Below, one piece after another: positions 6,979-14,993 of a DNA stretch of 38,794 nucleotides. This DNA is from an uncultured Pseudomonadota bacterium (GTDB lineage: Bacteria; Pseudomonadota; Alphaproteobacteria; UBA9219): contig CAIXHP010000049.1 in the NCBI GenBank assembly GCA_903919315.1, positions 1-38,794 on the forward strand, in the 5' to 3' direction. Under the pieces are notes generated by a model, which saw only the letters and a program-made list of their open reading frames with translations, did no database searches and was not told the DNA's origin. Each line of letters opens with the position of its first letter. Positions within the stretch are counted from its first letter, which is position 1. The position numbers and the translations under genes were made by a program.

Positions 6979-7404
6979 ATGTTGATTCATGCGACGTGCG
7001 TCGTCGTGGAAGATCGCGCCGTGTTGCTGGCCGCGCCGCCCGGTGGCGGCAAATCGGATGTCGCGCTGCGCTTGATCGATGCGGGAGCGCGGCTTGTGGC
7101 GGATGATCGTGTGGAATTGCGCGACGTTGACGGAGTCCTGACGGCCTTTGCGCCGCCGCCCATCGCCGGGTTGATCGAAGTGCGCCATGTGGGCGTGCTG
7201 AGCGTCCCGCACGAACCCAACGCGCCGGTGGCGCTCTATGTTGAGCTGATGCCCATGGATAGGGTGTTGGAGCGTCTGCCGGAACCTGAGCCGATCACAT
7301 TGCTGGATCACGCGGTGCGGCGGCTTCGCTTGCCCGCTTACGCGGCCTCCACGCCCGCCAAGATCCGCGCGGCGTTGCGCTATCGTCTGGAGTCGTCCGC
7401 CTAA
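6979..7404 (+). CDS. hprK: Short-type HPr kinase/phosphorylase
   Basis: Bifunctional kinase/phosphorylase acting on the regulatory serine of HPr. At 141 aa it is the short alphaproteobacterial form lacking the N-terminal domain of Firmicutes HprK. A Walker A loop APPGGGKSDVAL is at residues 19-30 (Lys25), followed by LVADD at 39-43, a typical HprK metal/phosphate site, and the VRHVGVLSVP segment. Its likely target HPr is encoded at 9771. Usually hprK lies directly before rapZ; here a minus-strand NUDIX-type gene separates them and their stop codons overlap (7401-7404). Confidence 0.93.
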   Translation: MLIHATCVVVEDRAVLLAAPPGGGKSDVALRLIDAGARLVADDRVELRDVDGVLTAFAPPPIAGLIEVRHVGVLSVPHEPNAPVALYVELMPMDRVLERLPEPEPITLLDHAVRRLRLPAYAASTPAKIRAALRYRLESSA

Positions 7405-8216
7405 CGCGGTGCGAGGAATCCCACGCGTTTCATATAACGGCTCAAGGCCACGACGGTTGAAGGCGACTCGCCTCGCGCCAAGGCTGTGCGCCAAGCCTGC
7501 TGCAGGGGCATCAGCCGGACCTTGGTCGTTTCCTGCTCTTGGGCGTTGCCGCCGTGGCGGTCTTTGAGTGCGCGCCGAAGATTGCGAAAGGCTTGCGGCG
7601 TAATCGTCAGCTCGGTGAAATATTGATGCTGCGCATCGGTAAGCGCAGGATGGCATGTAACAGGTGCGCCGAGCTTCCTGATCTTCCGGCGGTCGAGATG
7701 CGGGAAATCGTCCTTGCCGCCAGAGGCATGCGTTTCCTCGACGAACTCGCGCAACGCGCCCATCGTGGGGTTTTCCCAAGAGGAAAGATTGAAACCCGTC
7801 TTCTCGTGCAACAGACCGCCCGGAACCTCAAGCATGCCGACTGCGTTTCCGCCCCATCTCGGTTGCTCGATCATGACGACGTGATGCTGGTTCAGGGCAG
7901 GCCGCGCGGTGGTATCCTTCCCTGCGACCTTGAAGACAACGAGCAGAGTTGCCGCATCCGGCATGAAATTGACGTGATAGGACGCTTCGTGTCCGCCGGG
8001 GGTGGTGTAATGCACGCGGGCCTGAACGGTGAGCACAGTTCGCCTGTCTGCGGGGCCGATCAGCGAGGCTCCGTTGATAACGACCCGCGATGTTTTGAAT
8101 CCGTTTCGGCTGTGGGCTTCGATCTGCCGGTGCATGGTCGGCCATTCGTCAATCAGCTTTCGTTCGTCCGGCGAAAAATCCGTATGAGGAGCAGCTTCAA
8201 TGGAAAGATGCGACAA
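7401..8216 (-). CDS. NUDIX-like hydrolase, inserted antisense in the PTS cluster
   Basis: Probable nucleotide-diphosphate hydrolase of unknown substrate (271 aa). A degenerate Nudix box runs at residues 141-164: it retains E148, the REFVEE core (156-161) and seven-residue spacing, but has His where the following Gly is expected. It is preceded by the usual WGGNAVGMLEVPGG strand-turn (121-134). The region 1-110 is not recognised and may be an extra beta domain. No membrane segment is seen. It is convergent with hprK (stops overlap) and divergent from rapZ. Position and orientation suggest an insertion into an older hprK-rapZ unit. Confidence 0.8.
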   Translation of the reverse strand: MSHLSIEAAPHTDFSPDERKLIDEWPTMHRQIEAHSRNGFKTSRVVINGASLIGPADRRTVLTVQARVHYTTPGGHEASYHVNFMPDAATLLVVFKVAGKDTTARPALNQHHVVMIEQPRWGGNAVGMLEVPGGLLHEKTGFNLSSWENPTMGALREFVEETHASGGKDDFPHLDRRKIRKLGAPVTCHPALTDAQHQYFTELTITPQAFRNLRRALKDRHGGNAQEQETTKVRLMPLQQAWRTALARGESPSTVVALSRYMKRVGFLAPR

Positions 8217-8235
8217 AATGTTAACCCATTCTTGA

Positions 8236-8263
8236 TTGTTTAAAATCTATCCCACTGTATAAA
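8236..8263 (+). promoter_or_regulatory. Sigma-70 type promoter for rapZ-PTS operon
   Basis: TTGTTT (8236-8241) and TATAAA (8258-8263) are separated by 16 bases, upstream of rapZ. The -10 lies within a small dyad CCACT/AGTGG (8252-8256 with 8263-8267). A leader of roughly 90 bases would precede the ATG at 8364. Confidence 0.45.
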
Positions 8264-8363
8264 GTGGCCCATGTCTTTGGTAGTCCGGATTTAGTTTCTA
8301 GGGCTTTTAACCAAGAAATACGTGCGTTCAGGACGGGTGTCGTTTCATGAGAGCGGTGACAGG

Positions 8364-9275
8364 ATGACAGACTCAACGCCATCGGACACGCCTCCCAGCG
8401 ATGGCCGTCGCCATATCGTGCTGCTGACCGGCATGTCGGGCGCGGGGTTGTCCACGGCGTTGAAGGCTTTTGAAGACATCGGGTATGAGGCGGTCGACAA
8501 TCTGCGCCTCGCGCTCATCCCTTCGCTGGTCGCGGATGAACAAACGACGGCGGCCAAGGCGCTGGCCGTCGCGGTCGACACGCGCAACGCCAATTTCACG
8601 GTCGAAGAACTGCTCCGTGTCGCGCATGAACTAAGCGAGAAGTCGGGACTCAATGCCAAGCTGGTGTTTCTCGAATGCTCGGACGAAGCGTTGCAGCGGC
8701 GCTTTACCGAAACGCGGCGGCGTCATCCTTTGGCCGTCGACCGTCCCGTAACCGACGGCATCAAGCGCGAGCGCGAGATGCTGTGGCGGTTGCGCGACGA
8801 AGCGGATCACGTCATCGATACCTCGTTGCTTTCGATCCACGATTTGCGCCGTTTGATCGTCGGGCATTACTGGCTTGATGCCGCGCCGGGCTTGACGTTG
8901 TTCGTCACGTCCTTTTCCTACCGCCACGGCGTGCCGCGCGAAGCGGATCTGGTGTTCGACGCGCGCTTTCTCGCCAATCCGCATTGGGATGCCAAGCTGC
9001 GCCCGCTGACGGGGCAGGATCCCAAGGTCGCCGCCTACATCGAACGCGATGCCGACTACGCCCCGTTCCTCGACCACATGACCCAGCTCTTGGTGCCCTT
9101 GCTGCCGCGCTATCTACAAGAGGGAAAAAGTTACCTGACAATAGCTGTTGGCTGCACCGGAGGCCGTCACAGATCGGTTTTGGTGGCGGAACAGTTGGCG
9201 ACAATTCTGGCCGGACATGGTTATATCGTCGGCATCGGCCACCGCGATCTGGATCGGAACGCGAACAAGGCTTAG
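8364..9275 (+). CDS. rapZ: RapZ family nucleotide-binding RNase adapter
   Basis: RapZ (YvcJ) family protein, 303 aa. In enterobacteria it guides RNase E to a small RNA controlling amino-sugar synthesis; in alphaproteobacteria it sits with PTS genes and its targets are less clear. The N-terminal P-loop region LLTGMSGAGLSTALKAFEDI (about 20-39) has Leu at position 29 where the Walker A Lys usually is. Other family marks are intact: YEAVDNL, VDTRNANF, FLECSD, SFSYRHGVPREADLVFDARF, and the C-terminal GCTGGRHRSVLVAE. Start is uncertain: ATG at 8364 has only AGG directly before it, and the frame reaches back to a GTG at 8322. Confidence 0.92.
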   Translation: MTDSTPSDTPPSDGRRHIVLLTGMSGAGLSTALKAFEDIGYEAVDNLRLALIPSLVADEQTTAAKALAVAVDTRNANFTVEELLRVAHELSEKSGLNAKLVFLECSDEALQRRFTETRRRHPLAVDRPVTDGIKREREMLWRLRDEADHVIDTSLLSIHDLRRLIVGHYWLDAAPGLTLFVTSFSYRHGVPREADLVFDARFLANPHWDAKLRPLTGQDPKVAAYIERDADYAPFLDHMTQLLVPLLPRYLQEGKSYLTIAVGCTGGRHRSVLVAEQLATILAGHGYIVGIGHRDLDRNANKA

Positions 9276-9357
9276 GAAAGGTTCGGGCGCGGGTGCAGTC
9301 GGGAACGCACGGTTTCCGGCCCCTGCTGTCTGTCGTCGCTTCATGGGAGAAGACTAT

Positions 9358-9765
9358 ATGTTCGGCATGGTTTTGGTGACGCACGGTGGAATTGGCGCCG
9401 AGCTTTTGGCCGCGCTCAACACAATCGTCGGGCCGCAAACGCAGGCTCTGGCGGTCAGCGTCGGCGCGGACGACGATATGGAAAAATGTCGCAACGATAT
9501 TCTGCGGGCGATTGGCGAAGCGAACAAAGGCGACGGTGTCGTGCTGTTGACCGATATGTTCGGCGGCACGCCCAGCAATCTGGCGCTGTCGGTCATGCCC
9601 AAGACCAACGCCGTGGTGTTGGCGGGTGTCAATCTGCCGACGCTGATCAAGCTGGCCTCGTTGCGGAACGCCACGCCGCTGTTGGACGCAGTGCGCGAGG
9701 CGGAGACGGCCGGACGGAAATACATCCAGTTGGTCACCGAAAACCTGACCCACACCGCAGGGTAA
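9358..9765 (+). CDS. PTS EIIA component, mannose family
   Basis: EIIA(Man)-type phosphocarrier of 135 aa, cytosolic. The phosphorylated histidine is His9 in MFGMVLVTHGGIGAELLAAL. Further family marks are GDGVVLLTDMFGGTPSNLAL and VVLAGVNLPTLIKL. The ATG at 9358 is preceded by GGGAG at a good distance; an in-frame ATG at 9343 is less well placed. No IIB, IIC or IID permease subunits are in the window, so it likely works as a regulatory acceptor from HPr rather than in sugar uptake. It is 82 bases after rapZ and 5 bases before the HPr gene. Confidence 0.93.
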   Translation: MFGMVLVTHGGIGAELLAALNTIVGPQTQALAVSVGADDDMEKCRNDILRAIGEANKGDGVVLLTDMFGGTPSNLALSVMPKTNAVVLAGVNLPTLIKLASLRNATPLLDAVREAETAGRKYIQLVTENLTHTAG

Positions 9766-9770
9766 GCGCC

Positions 9771-10061
9771 ATGGAGCCTGACTTTTTCGTGAACGAGATT
9801 TGCGAAATGGTGGTGGTGGAAAACCAGCGCGGCCTGCACGCGCGCGCGGCTGCCAAACTTGTGCGCGTGGTCGAAGGCTTTAAGGCCGACGTGAATGTTT
9901 CGCGCGACGATATGCGCGTGTCGGGCCGCTCGATCATGGGGCTGATGATGCTGGCCGCCGCCAACGGAACCTGCCTGAAATTATGCGCCACCGGCGATGA
10001 TGCTGATGCCGCCGTCGCCGCCGTGGTCGAACTTGTGAAACGGAAATTCGATGAAGATTAG
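9771..10061 (+). CDS. ptsH: HPr phosphocarrier
   Basis: Histidine-containing phosphocarrier of 96 aa. The active His23 lies in NQRGLHARAAAKLV, and the regulatory Ser54 lies in VSGRSIMGLMMLAAANG, the expected target of the HprK encoded at 6979. An N-terminal extension of about 8 residues is seen relative to the usual HPr. Its stop overlaps the start of the enzyme I gene by 11 bases, implying coupled translation. Confidence 0.95.
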   Translation: MEPDFFVNEICEMVVVENQRGLHARAAAKLVRVVEGFKADVNVSRDDMRVSGRSIMGLMMLAAANGTCLKLCATGDDADAAVAAVVELVKRKFDED

Positions 10062-11829
10062 CGACAGCAAGCCCATCGACGAGCAACGTCTGGTGGGGAT
10101 TCCGGTTTCGCCCGGCATCGCGATAGGCCCGGCCTTTGTCATCGACCAGCACGGCGTGCCGGTGCCGGAGTACGCCGTTCCGGCGGGGCAGGTTGACAAG
10201 GAGTTAAAGCGCTTCAACGCCGCCGTCGCCAAAACGCAAAAGCAGCTGAGCCAGCTGCGCCAAAAGGCCGAAGCCTTGCCCGCCGGAGCGGCGGACGAAA
10301 TCTCGCTGCTGCTCGAAGCCTACAAAGGCATGTTGTCGAGTGCGCGGCTTGTGGGCGGCGTGGAGTCGCTGATCCAGAACGAACGCATCAACGCCGAAGC
10401 CGCCATTCACCGCCAGATCACCGCCATCGCGGCCAGCTTTGCGGCCATGGACGATGTCTATCTCGCGGCGCGTGTTGCCGATGTGCGCGGGGTGGGCGAA
10501 CGCCTGATCCGTAATCTGCTGCAGCAGCAGTACAATCCCTTTGCCGACGCGCCGGAAAACAGCATCCTGATCGCCGAGGAAATCACGCCCGCCGATACCG
10601 CCCTGATGAACCCTGAGCGCGTGGCGGGCTTCGCCGCCGTGCTGGGCGGAGCCGAAGGCCACGCGGCCATCATGGCCCGCGCGTTGGGGCTTCCCGCTGC
10701 GTTGGGTGTCACCGCGATGATCAGCGGCATCGCCAACGGCGACACGGTCATCATCGACGGCGGGCAGGGGCTGATTATCGTGCGTCCCGAACCGGCGACG
10801 TTGCAGCATTATCGGCAGGAGGCCGCAAAGCAAGCCCGCGAAACGCGGCGGCTGAAATCGTTGCGCGACGTTCCCGCCGTCACCAGCGATGGCGTTCCCG
10901 TGACGCTGCAGGCAAATCTGGAACTGCCGCGCGAAGCGGAATCGGCGTTGGAAGCCGGAGCTTCGGGCATCGGTCTGTTGCGCACCGAGTTCATGTTCAT
11001 GAACCGCGCCACGCTGCCGGACGAAGACGAACAATTCGACGTGCTGCGCCAACTGGTGCAGGCGATGGACGGCAGACCGCTGACCGTGCGCACACTGGAT
11101 GTCGGCGGCGAGAAACTGGCGACGGCGCTGGGCGACGCGGTGGGCGAGAGCGTCAATCCGGCCTTGGGCCTACGCGCCATTCGCCTAGGTTTGCGCGAAC
11201 CGAAATTGCTGGAAACGCAGCTGGCCGCGATCCTGCGCGCCGCCGCGTTGGGGCCTGTGCGCATCCTCGTGCCGATGGTGTCGTCGGTCGCGCAAATGCG
11301 GCAACTGCGCGAGCATGTGATGCAGGTGGAGCGCCGTTTGCACCGGCGCGGGCTTAAGACGGCAACGGCCATCCCGCCCATCGGCGCGATGATCGAGATT
11401 CCGGGCGCGGCGCTGGCGGCGGATGCCTTCGCCAAAGTCTGCGATTTTTTCGCCATCGGCAGCAACGACCTGACCCAATACACGCTGGCGATCGATCGCG
11501 GCGACGAACGCGTGGCCGACCTGTACGATCCGTTTCATCCGGCGGTGCTGCGGCTCATCCAATTCACGATTGCGGCGGCTTGGCGGGCTAATATTTCCGT
11601 CAGCCTCTGCGGCGAAATGGCGGGCGATCCGCGCGCGGTGCCGTTGTTGCTGGGTTTGGGCCTGCGCGAGTTCTCGATGGCGCCGTCGCGCCTGCCGCTG
11701 GTCAAACAGGAAATCCGCGCCACCTCGATGCCCCAAGCCGTCGCCTTCGCCGAATCCATCATGGCCCGCAGCGACGAAGCCGACATCAAACTTTTGCTGG
11801 ATCGCGGCGTTGAACCGATGAAGCGGTAG
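10051..11829 (+). CDS. ptsI: PTS enzyme I (PEP-protein phosphotransferase)
   Basis: Transfers phosphate from PEP to HPr. The 592-aa product has the N-terminal EI domain starting at LVGIPVSPGIAIGPAFVI and the swivelling phosphohistidine domain with GGAEGHAAIMARALGLPAAL (His204). The C-terminal PEP-binding barrel carries GASGIGLLRTEFMFM (about 303-317), IGAMIEIPGAAL, FFAIGSNDLTQYTLAIDR, and the active Cys520 in SLCGEMAGDP. There is no N-terminal GAF domain, so it is the PtsI rather than the PtsP architecture. It ends the rapZ-EIIA-ptsH-ptsI operon. Confidence 0.96.
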   Translation: MKISDSKPIDEQRLVGIPVSPGIAIGPAFVIDQHGVPVPEYAVPAGQVDKELKRFNAAVAKTQKQLSQLRQKAEALPAGAADEISLLLEAYKGMLSSARLVGGVESLIQNERINAEAAIHRQITAIAASFAAMDDVYLAARVADVRGVGERLIRNLLQQQYNPFADAPENSILIAEEITPADTALMNPERVAGFAAVLGGAEGHAAIMARALGLPAALGVTAMISGIANGDTVIIDGGQGLIIVRPEPATLQHYRQEAAKQARETRRLKSLRDVPAVTSDGVPVTLQANLELPREAESALEAGASGIGLLRTEFMFMNRATLPDEDEQFDVLRQLVQAMDGRPLTVRTLDVGGEKLATALGDAVGESVNPALGLRAIRLGLREPKLLETQLAAILRAAALGPVRILVPMVSSVAQMRQLREHVMQVERRLHRRGLKTATAIPPIGAMIEIPGAALAADAFAKVCDFFAIGSNDLTQYTLAIDRGDERVADLYDPFHPAVLRLIQFTIAAAWRANISVSLCGEMAGDPRAVPLLLGLGLREFSMAPSRLPLVKQEIRATSMPQAVAFAESIMARSDEADIKLLLDRGVEPMKR

Positions 11830-11845
11830 CCGAACCCCCTTCCCA

Positions 11846-11990
11846 CGAGGGGGGGGGAACTCCTGCGTCAAACCCACCACGCCTTGCGCCCGCACGACGC
11901 GCGTGAAGCTATTGCGCCGCAATAAGCGAGCAGACCGTACGCGATAGCATAGCCGAACAAGCATACCGAAACCCGCTCGTTACGCAGTCG
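11846..11990 (-). pseudogene. Decayed partial copy of hpnD 3' end
   Basis: Read on the minus strand in one frame, this stretch encodes RVSVCLFGYAIA, then AYCGAI, then SRASCGRKAWWV and a stop at 11868-11870. These match three separated parts of the intact hpnD nearby: RASVRLFGDASA (about residues 144-155), AYYGAI (249-254) and SRWRKAWLV (273-281), so the pieces between are deleted. Nucleotide similarity continues past the stop into the 3' flank (CGAGGGGG, ACTCCT, CAAAC blocks), showing a DNA-level duplication and not only protein similarity. Confidence 0.7.
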
Positions 11991-11991
11991 A

Positions 11992-12258
11992 TCAAGGCTT
12001 TGGAGCGGGTATGTTCTTCAAGTAACGGACGGTGCGCACAGCATGCAATAAAACGGGCAGGCAAAGGCAGGCCGCAGCAACACCAAAGACGAGAGCAGGA
12101 AGTGGATAACCTGCATTGGATAGATTAATACCGGCAGTCGCATTACTACCTGCGGGGGCAAAGGAGGCACCGCCAAGTGTTAATTCCTTTTTGACCACAT
12201 CCCATGCAGAATGGACAGTAGGCCGTTTGGGGTCAATCTTGCCACTATGCGCAGTCAT
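11992..12258 (-). CDS. Unknown small membrane protein (88 aa)
   Basis: Not recognised. The N-terminal half is hydrophilic (MTAHSGKIDPKRPTVHSAWD). One likely transmembrane helix, ALVFGVAAACLCLPVLLHAV, lies near residues 55-74, followed by a short basic tail. GGGAGG seven bases before the ATG at 12258 is an excellent ribosome site and decides against the longer open frame reaching 12387. The gene lies between a decayed hpnD fragment and the intact hpnD, and is less GC-rich than both, so it may have arrived with the rearrangement that duplicated the hpnD end. Confidence 0.65.
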   Translation of the reverse strand: MTAHSGKIDPKRPTVHSAWDVVKKELTLGGASFAPAGSNATAGINLSNAGYPLPALVFGVAAACLCLPVLLHAVRTVRYLKNIPAPKP

Positions 12259-12414
12259 TTTTATCCTCCCACCGAAATTAAACTTGAGTGCAAGTATACT
12301 GCAGAAAGATGAAACTAAAAAGATAAACAGGATGGTTAACGGGGCTTTTTTCAGCCGTTTTGCAAAAGCCCTCTGATCAAGCCGCAACGCGAGAACGCGA
12401 GGGGGATGGCACTC

Positions 12415-13275
12415 CTACACCAAACTCGCCGCCACCAGCCACGCCTTGCGCCAGCGTGACAGCGAAACGCGCGTCATGGGATTGCGCCAGTCTTCTTCGA
12501 CCAGACGGGCAAAGATCGCGCCGTAATAGGCTCGCATGATGCGGGCGGGGCGCATGGCGGCGGCGGGGCACAATTTCATAGCATCAGAGGCCGCCGTAAA
12601 ATGATCGCCCGCAAGGACGGCCAGATCGCGGCACACGGCGCGGAGGTTGGGATCGCGCAAGACCTGCTGCGGATCGAGGGAAGCGCCATGCTTGACCAAC
12701 AATTCGCGCGGCAGATACAGCCGTCCCCGCGCCGCGTCCTCGGCCACATCGCGCAGGATGTTGGTGAGCTGCAACGCGCGGCCCAGATGGTGCGCGACGC
12801 GCATGCCGTTGGCGCTGGCATCGCCGAACAAGCGCACCGAAGCCCGCCCCACGGCGCTGGCCACGCGGTCGCAATAAAGGTCGAGCGTCGCCATGTCGGG
12901 CGCGCAGATAGGCGCGTCCGCGTCCATGTCCATGCCGTCGATGATGGCCTGAAAATCGTCCTCGACGAGGGCAAAGGGCTTGATGGCGGGGAGGAGGGCG
13001 GTGGTGATCGCGTCGCTGGCCGCGCTGCGCCGGAACAGATCGGCGATGCGTTGCCGCCACAGCGCCAATCCGGCTTTGCGTTCCTCCAGCGTCGGCAGAT
13101 CGTCGGCGATGTCGTCCACCTCGCGGCAAAAGGCATAGAGCGCGTACATGGCCTCCCGCCGCGCGCGCGGCAACACGGCCATGCCCGCGCCGAACGACGT
13201 GCGCGAAGCCGCCACCCGCGCGCGCACCTCGCGCAGGGCTTGCTGATAGGACATGGGGGACGTTTCGAGGGTCAT
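12415..13275 (-). CDS. hpnD: Presqualene diphosphate synthase-like (HpnD)
   Basis: Squalene/phytoene synthase family enzyme, 286 aa. HpnD condenses two farnesyl diphosphates to presqualene diphosphate for hopanoids. Aspartate-rich motif 1 is AFCREVDDIADD (48-59), and motif 2 is QLTNILRDVAEDAARGRLYL (169-188). The GMDMDA segment (114-119) and SFGAGMAVLPRARREAMYAL start favour HpnD over HpnC or CrtB. hpnC and hpnE, its usual partners, are not in the window, so a phytoene synthase role cannot be fully excluded. Start at the first ATG; an alternative at 13254 has no better ribosome site. A decayed fragment of the same gene lies downstream. Confidence 0.82.
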   Translation of the reverse strand: MTLETSPMSYQQALREVRARVAASRTSFGAGMAVLPRARREAMYALYAFCREVDDIADDLPTLEERKAGLALWRQRIADLFRRSAASDAITTALLPAIKPFALVEDDFQAIIDGMDMDADAPICAPDMATLDLYCDRVASAVGRASVRLFGDASANGMRVAHHLGRALQLTNILRDVAEDAARGRLYLPRELLVKHGASLDPQQVLRDPNLRAVCRDLAVLAGDHFTAASDAMKLCPAAAMRPARIMRAYYGAIFARLVEEDWRNPMTRVSLSRWRKAWLVAASLV

Positions 13276-13427
13276 GAACGAAGCCCATAGCGACGGAGGA
13301 CAAGGACGGCGAAGCCGGAAACTTCCGACTTTTTGGCCGGTTTGTCCATCAGGCTTCGAAGCCCCGCCGTTAAATCGTTACGCCCCTGTTGTATTCTTTC
13401 CGGCGGGCCTTTAGGGTTGGGCGGTAT

Positions 13428-13450
13428 GGCCCGCTCCCGATGAGCGGGCC
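13428..13450 (+). promoter_or_regulatory. Hairpin in lysS leader
   Basis: A perfect 8-bp stem GGCCCGCT / AGCGGGCC with a 7-base loop lies about 30 bases before the lysS ATG. There is no T-run after it, so it is not a plain terminator. It may influence lysS translation or mRNA stability; no T-box or known riboswitch pattern was recognised. Confidence 0.4.
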
Positions 13451-13480
13451 TTGATCCCCTGACCGAGTTTTGAGCCCATT

Positions 13481-14983
13481 ATGTCTGATAGTGCCGTCCC
13501 CGCCGCCCCCTTGGCCGCCGAAGATGAATTGTCCCGCCGCACCGCGCGGCTCGCGAAGATCACCGAACTCTGCGGCGATCCGTTCTTCATCACCAAATTC
13601 GACAAAACGCACAGCGCCACGGCGGTGAAGACGAAGTTCGAAGGCCTAGCCGCCGGTGAAAAGACCGACCAGAGCGTGAGCGTCGCCGGGCGCGTCATGG
13701 CGATCCGCAACAACGGCATGTTCGTCGTCATCCTCGACGACACCGACCGTTTGCAAATCTTCCACGACCTGAAGGCCTCGGCGCCGGAGCTGTTGGAACT
13801 GCTCGCGCTGCTCGATCTCGGCGACATCATCGGCGTGACGGGCCTCGTGCGTCGCACCCCGCGCGGCGAAATCACGGTGGACGCGACGGAACTCAAGGTT
13901 CTGAGCAAAGCCTTGGAGCCGCCGCCGGAAAAATTCCACGGCCTCAAGGATGTCGAAGCGCGTTTTCGCCACCGCGAGCAGGATCTTGTCGCCACGCCCC
14001 GCACGCGCGAGACGTTGCGCGCGCGCTACAAAATGGTCGCCGCGATCCGCCAGTATCTTTACGACCGCGAATTCCTCGAAGTCGAAACGCCGATGCTGCA
14101 TGTGATGGCGGGCGGCGCGATTGCCAAGCCCTTTGTCACGCACCATAACGCGCTCGACATGCCGCTTTACCTGCGCATCGCGCCGGAACTGCATCTCAAG
14201 CGCCTCGTCATCGGCGGCGTGTCGGAGAAACTGTTCGAAATCAACCGCTGCTTCCGCAACGAAGGCCTGAGCCCCAAGCACAACCCCGAATTCACCTCGC
14301 TGGAGGTCTATCAGGCCTACGTCGATTTCACCGCGATGATCGACCTGACGGAAGCCATCGTTCACCATGTGGCGCTGATGCTGCACGGCACGGGCAAAGT
14401 GAAATTCGGCGACAAGGAAATCGACTTCACGCCCCCGTGGCCGCGCAAGGGCATGGTGGAACTGGTGCGCGAACATACCGGCCTCGACCTCGACGCGCTG
14501 ACCGATCCGGTCGCGGCGCGGGCGGCGGCACAAAAAATCGGCGTTTCGACCGAGCCGGGCCTCAGCTGGGGCCAGATCGTCGAAACCGTCTTTGGCCACA
14601 AGGTCGAGGACAAGCTGATCCAGCCGACGCATGTGATCGACCTGCCCAAGGAAATCTCGCCGTTGTCGAAGGCGTGGCCGGATCGCCCCCATGTGGCGCA
14701 GCGGTTCGAGACGTATGTGAACGGCTGGGAAATCGCCAACGCGTTCTCCGAGCTGAACGACCCCCGCGAACAGCGGGCGCGGTTTCTGGAGCAAGCCGAG
14801 CAAAAGCGCGGCCCCGACGATCCCCCGCACCCCATCGACGAGGACTTCATCAAGGCGCTGGCCTTTGGCATGCCGCCGATGGGCGGATTGGGCATCGGCA
14901 TCGACCGCCTCGGCATGCTGATGACCGACAGCGCAAGCATCCGCGAAGTCATCGCCTTCCCGACCATGCGCGCGGTGGATTAG
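13481..14983 (+). CDS. lysS: Lysyl-tRNA synthetase, class II
   Basis: Charges tRNA-Lys. The 500-aa class II enzyme has an N-terminal OB-fold anticodon-binding domain (VAGRVMAIRNNGMFVVILDD region, about 66-87) and then the catalytic core. Motif 1 lies around FLEVETPMLHVMAGGAIAKP, motif 2 around NRCFRNEGLSPKHNPEFTSL, and motif 3 is GIGIDRLGMLM close to the C-terminus. Length is normal. Many alphaproteobacteria use the unrelated class I LysRS, so the class II type is a useful lineage marker. Confidence 0.96.
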   Translation: MSDSAVPAAPLAAEDELSRRTARLAKITELCGDPFFITKFDKTHSATAVKTKFEGLAAGEKTDQSVSVAGRVMAIRNNGMFVVILDDTDRLQIFHDLKASAPELLELLALLDLGDIIGVTGLVRRTPRGEITVDATELKVLSKALEPPPEKFHGLKDVEARFRHREQDLVATPRTRETLRARYKMVAAIRQYLYDREFLEVETPMLHVMAGGAIAKPFVTHHNALDMPLYLRIAPELHLKRLVIGGVSEKLFEINRCFRNEGLSPKHNPEFTSLEVYQAYVDFTAMIDLTEAIVHHVALMLHGTGKVKFGDKEIDFTPPWPRKGMVELVREHTGLDLDALTDPVAARAAAQKIGVSTEPGLSWGQIVETVFGHKVEDKLIQPTHVIDLPKEISPLSKAWPDRPHVAQRFETYVNGWEIANAFSELNDPREQRARFLEQAEQKRGPDDPPHPIDEDFIKALAFGMPPMGGLGIGIDRLGMLMTDSASIREVIAFPTMRAVD

Positions 14984-14993
14984 GTAACGCTTT

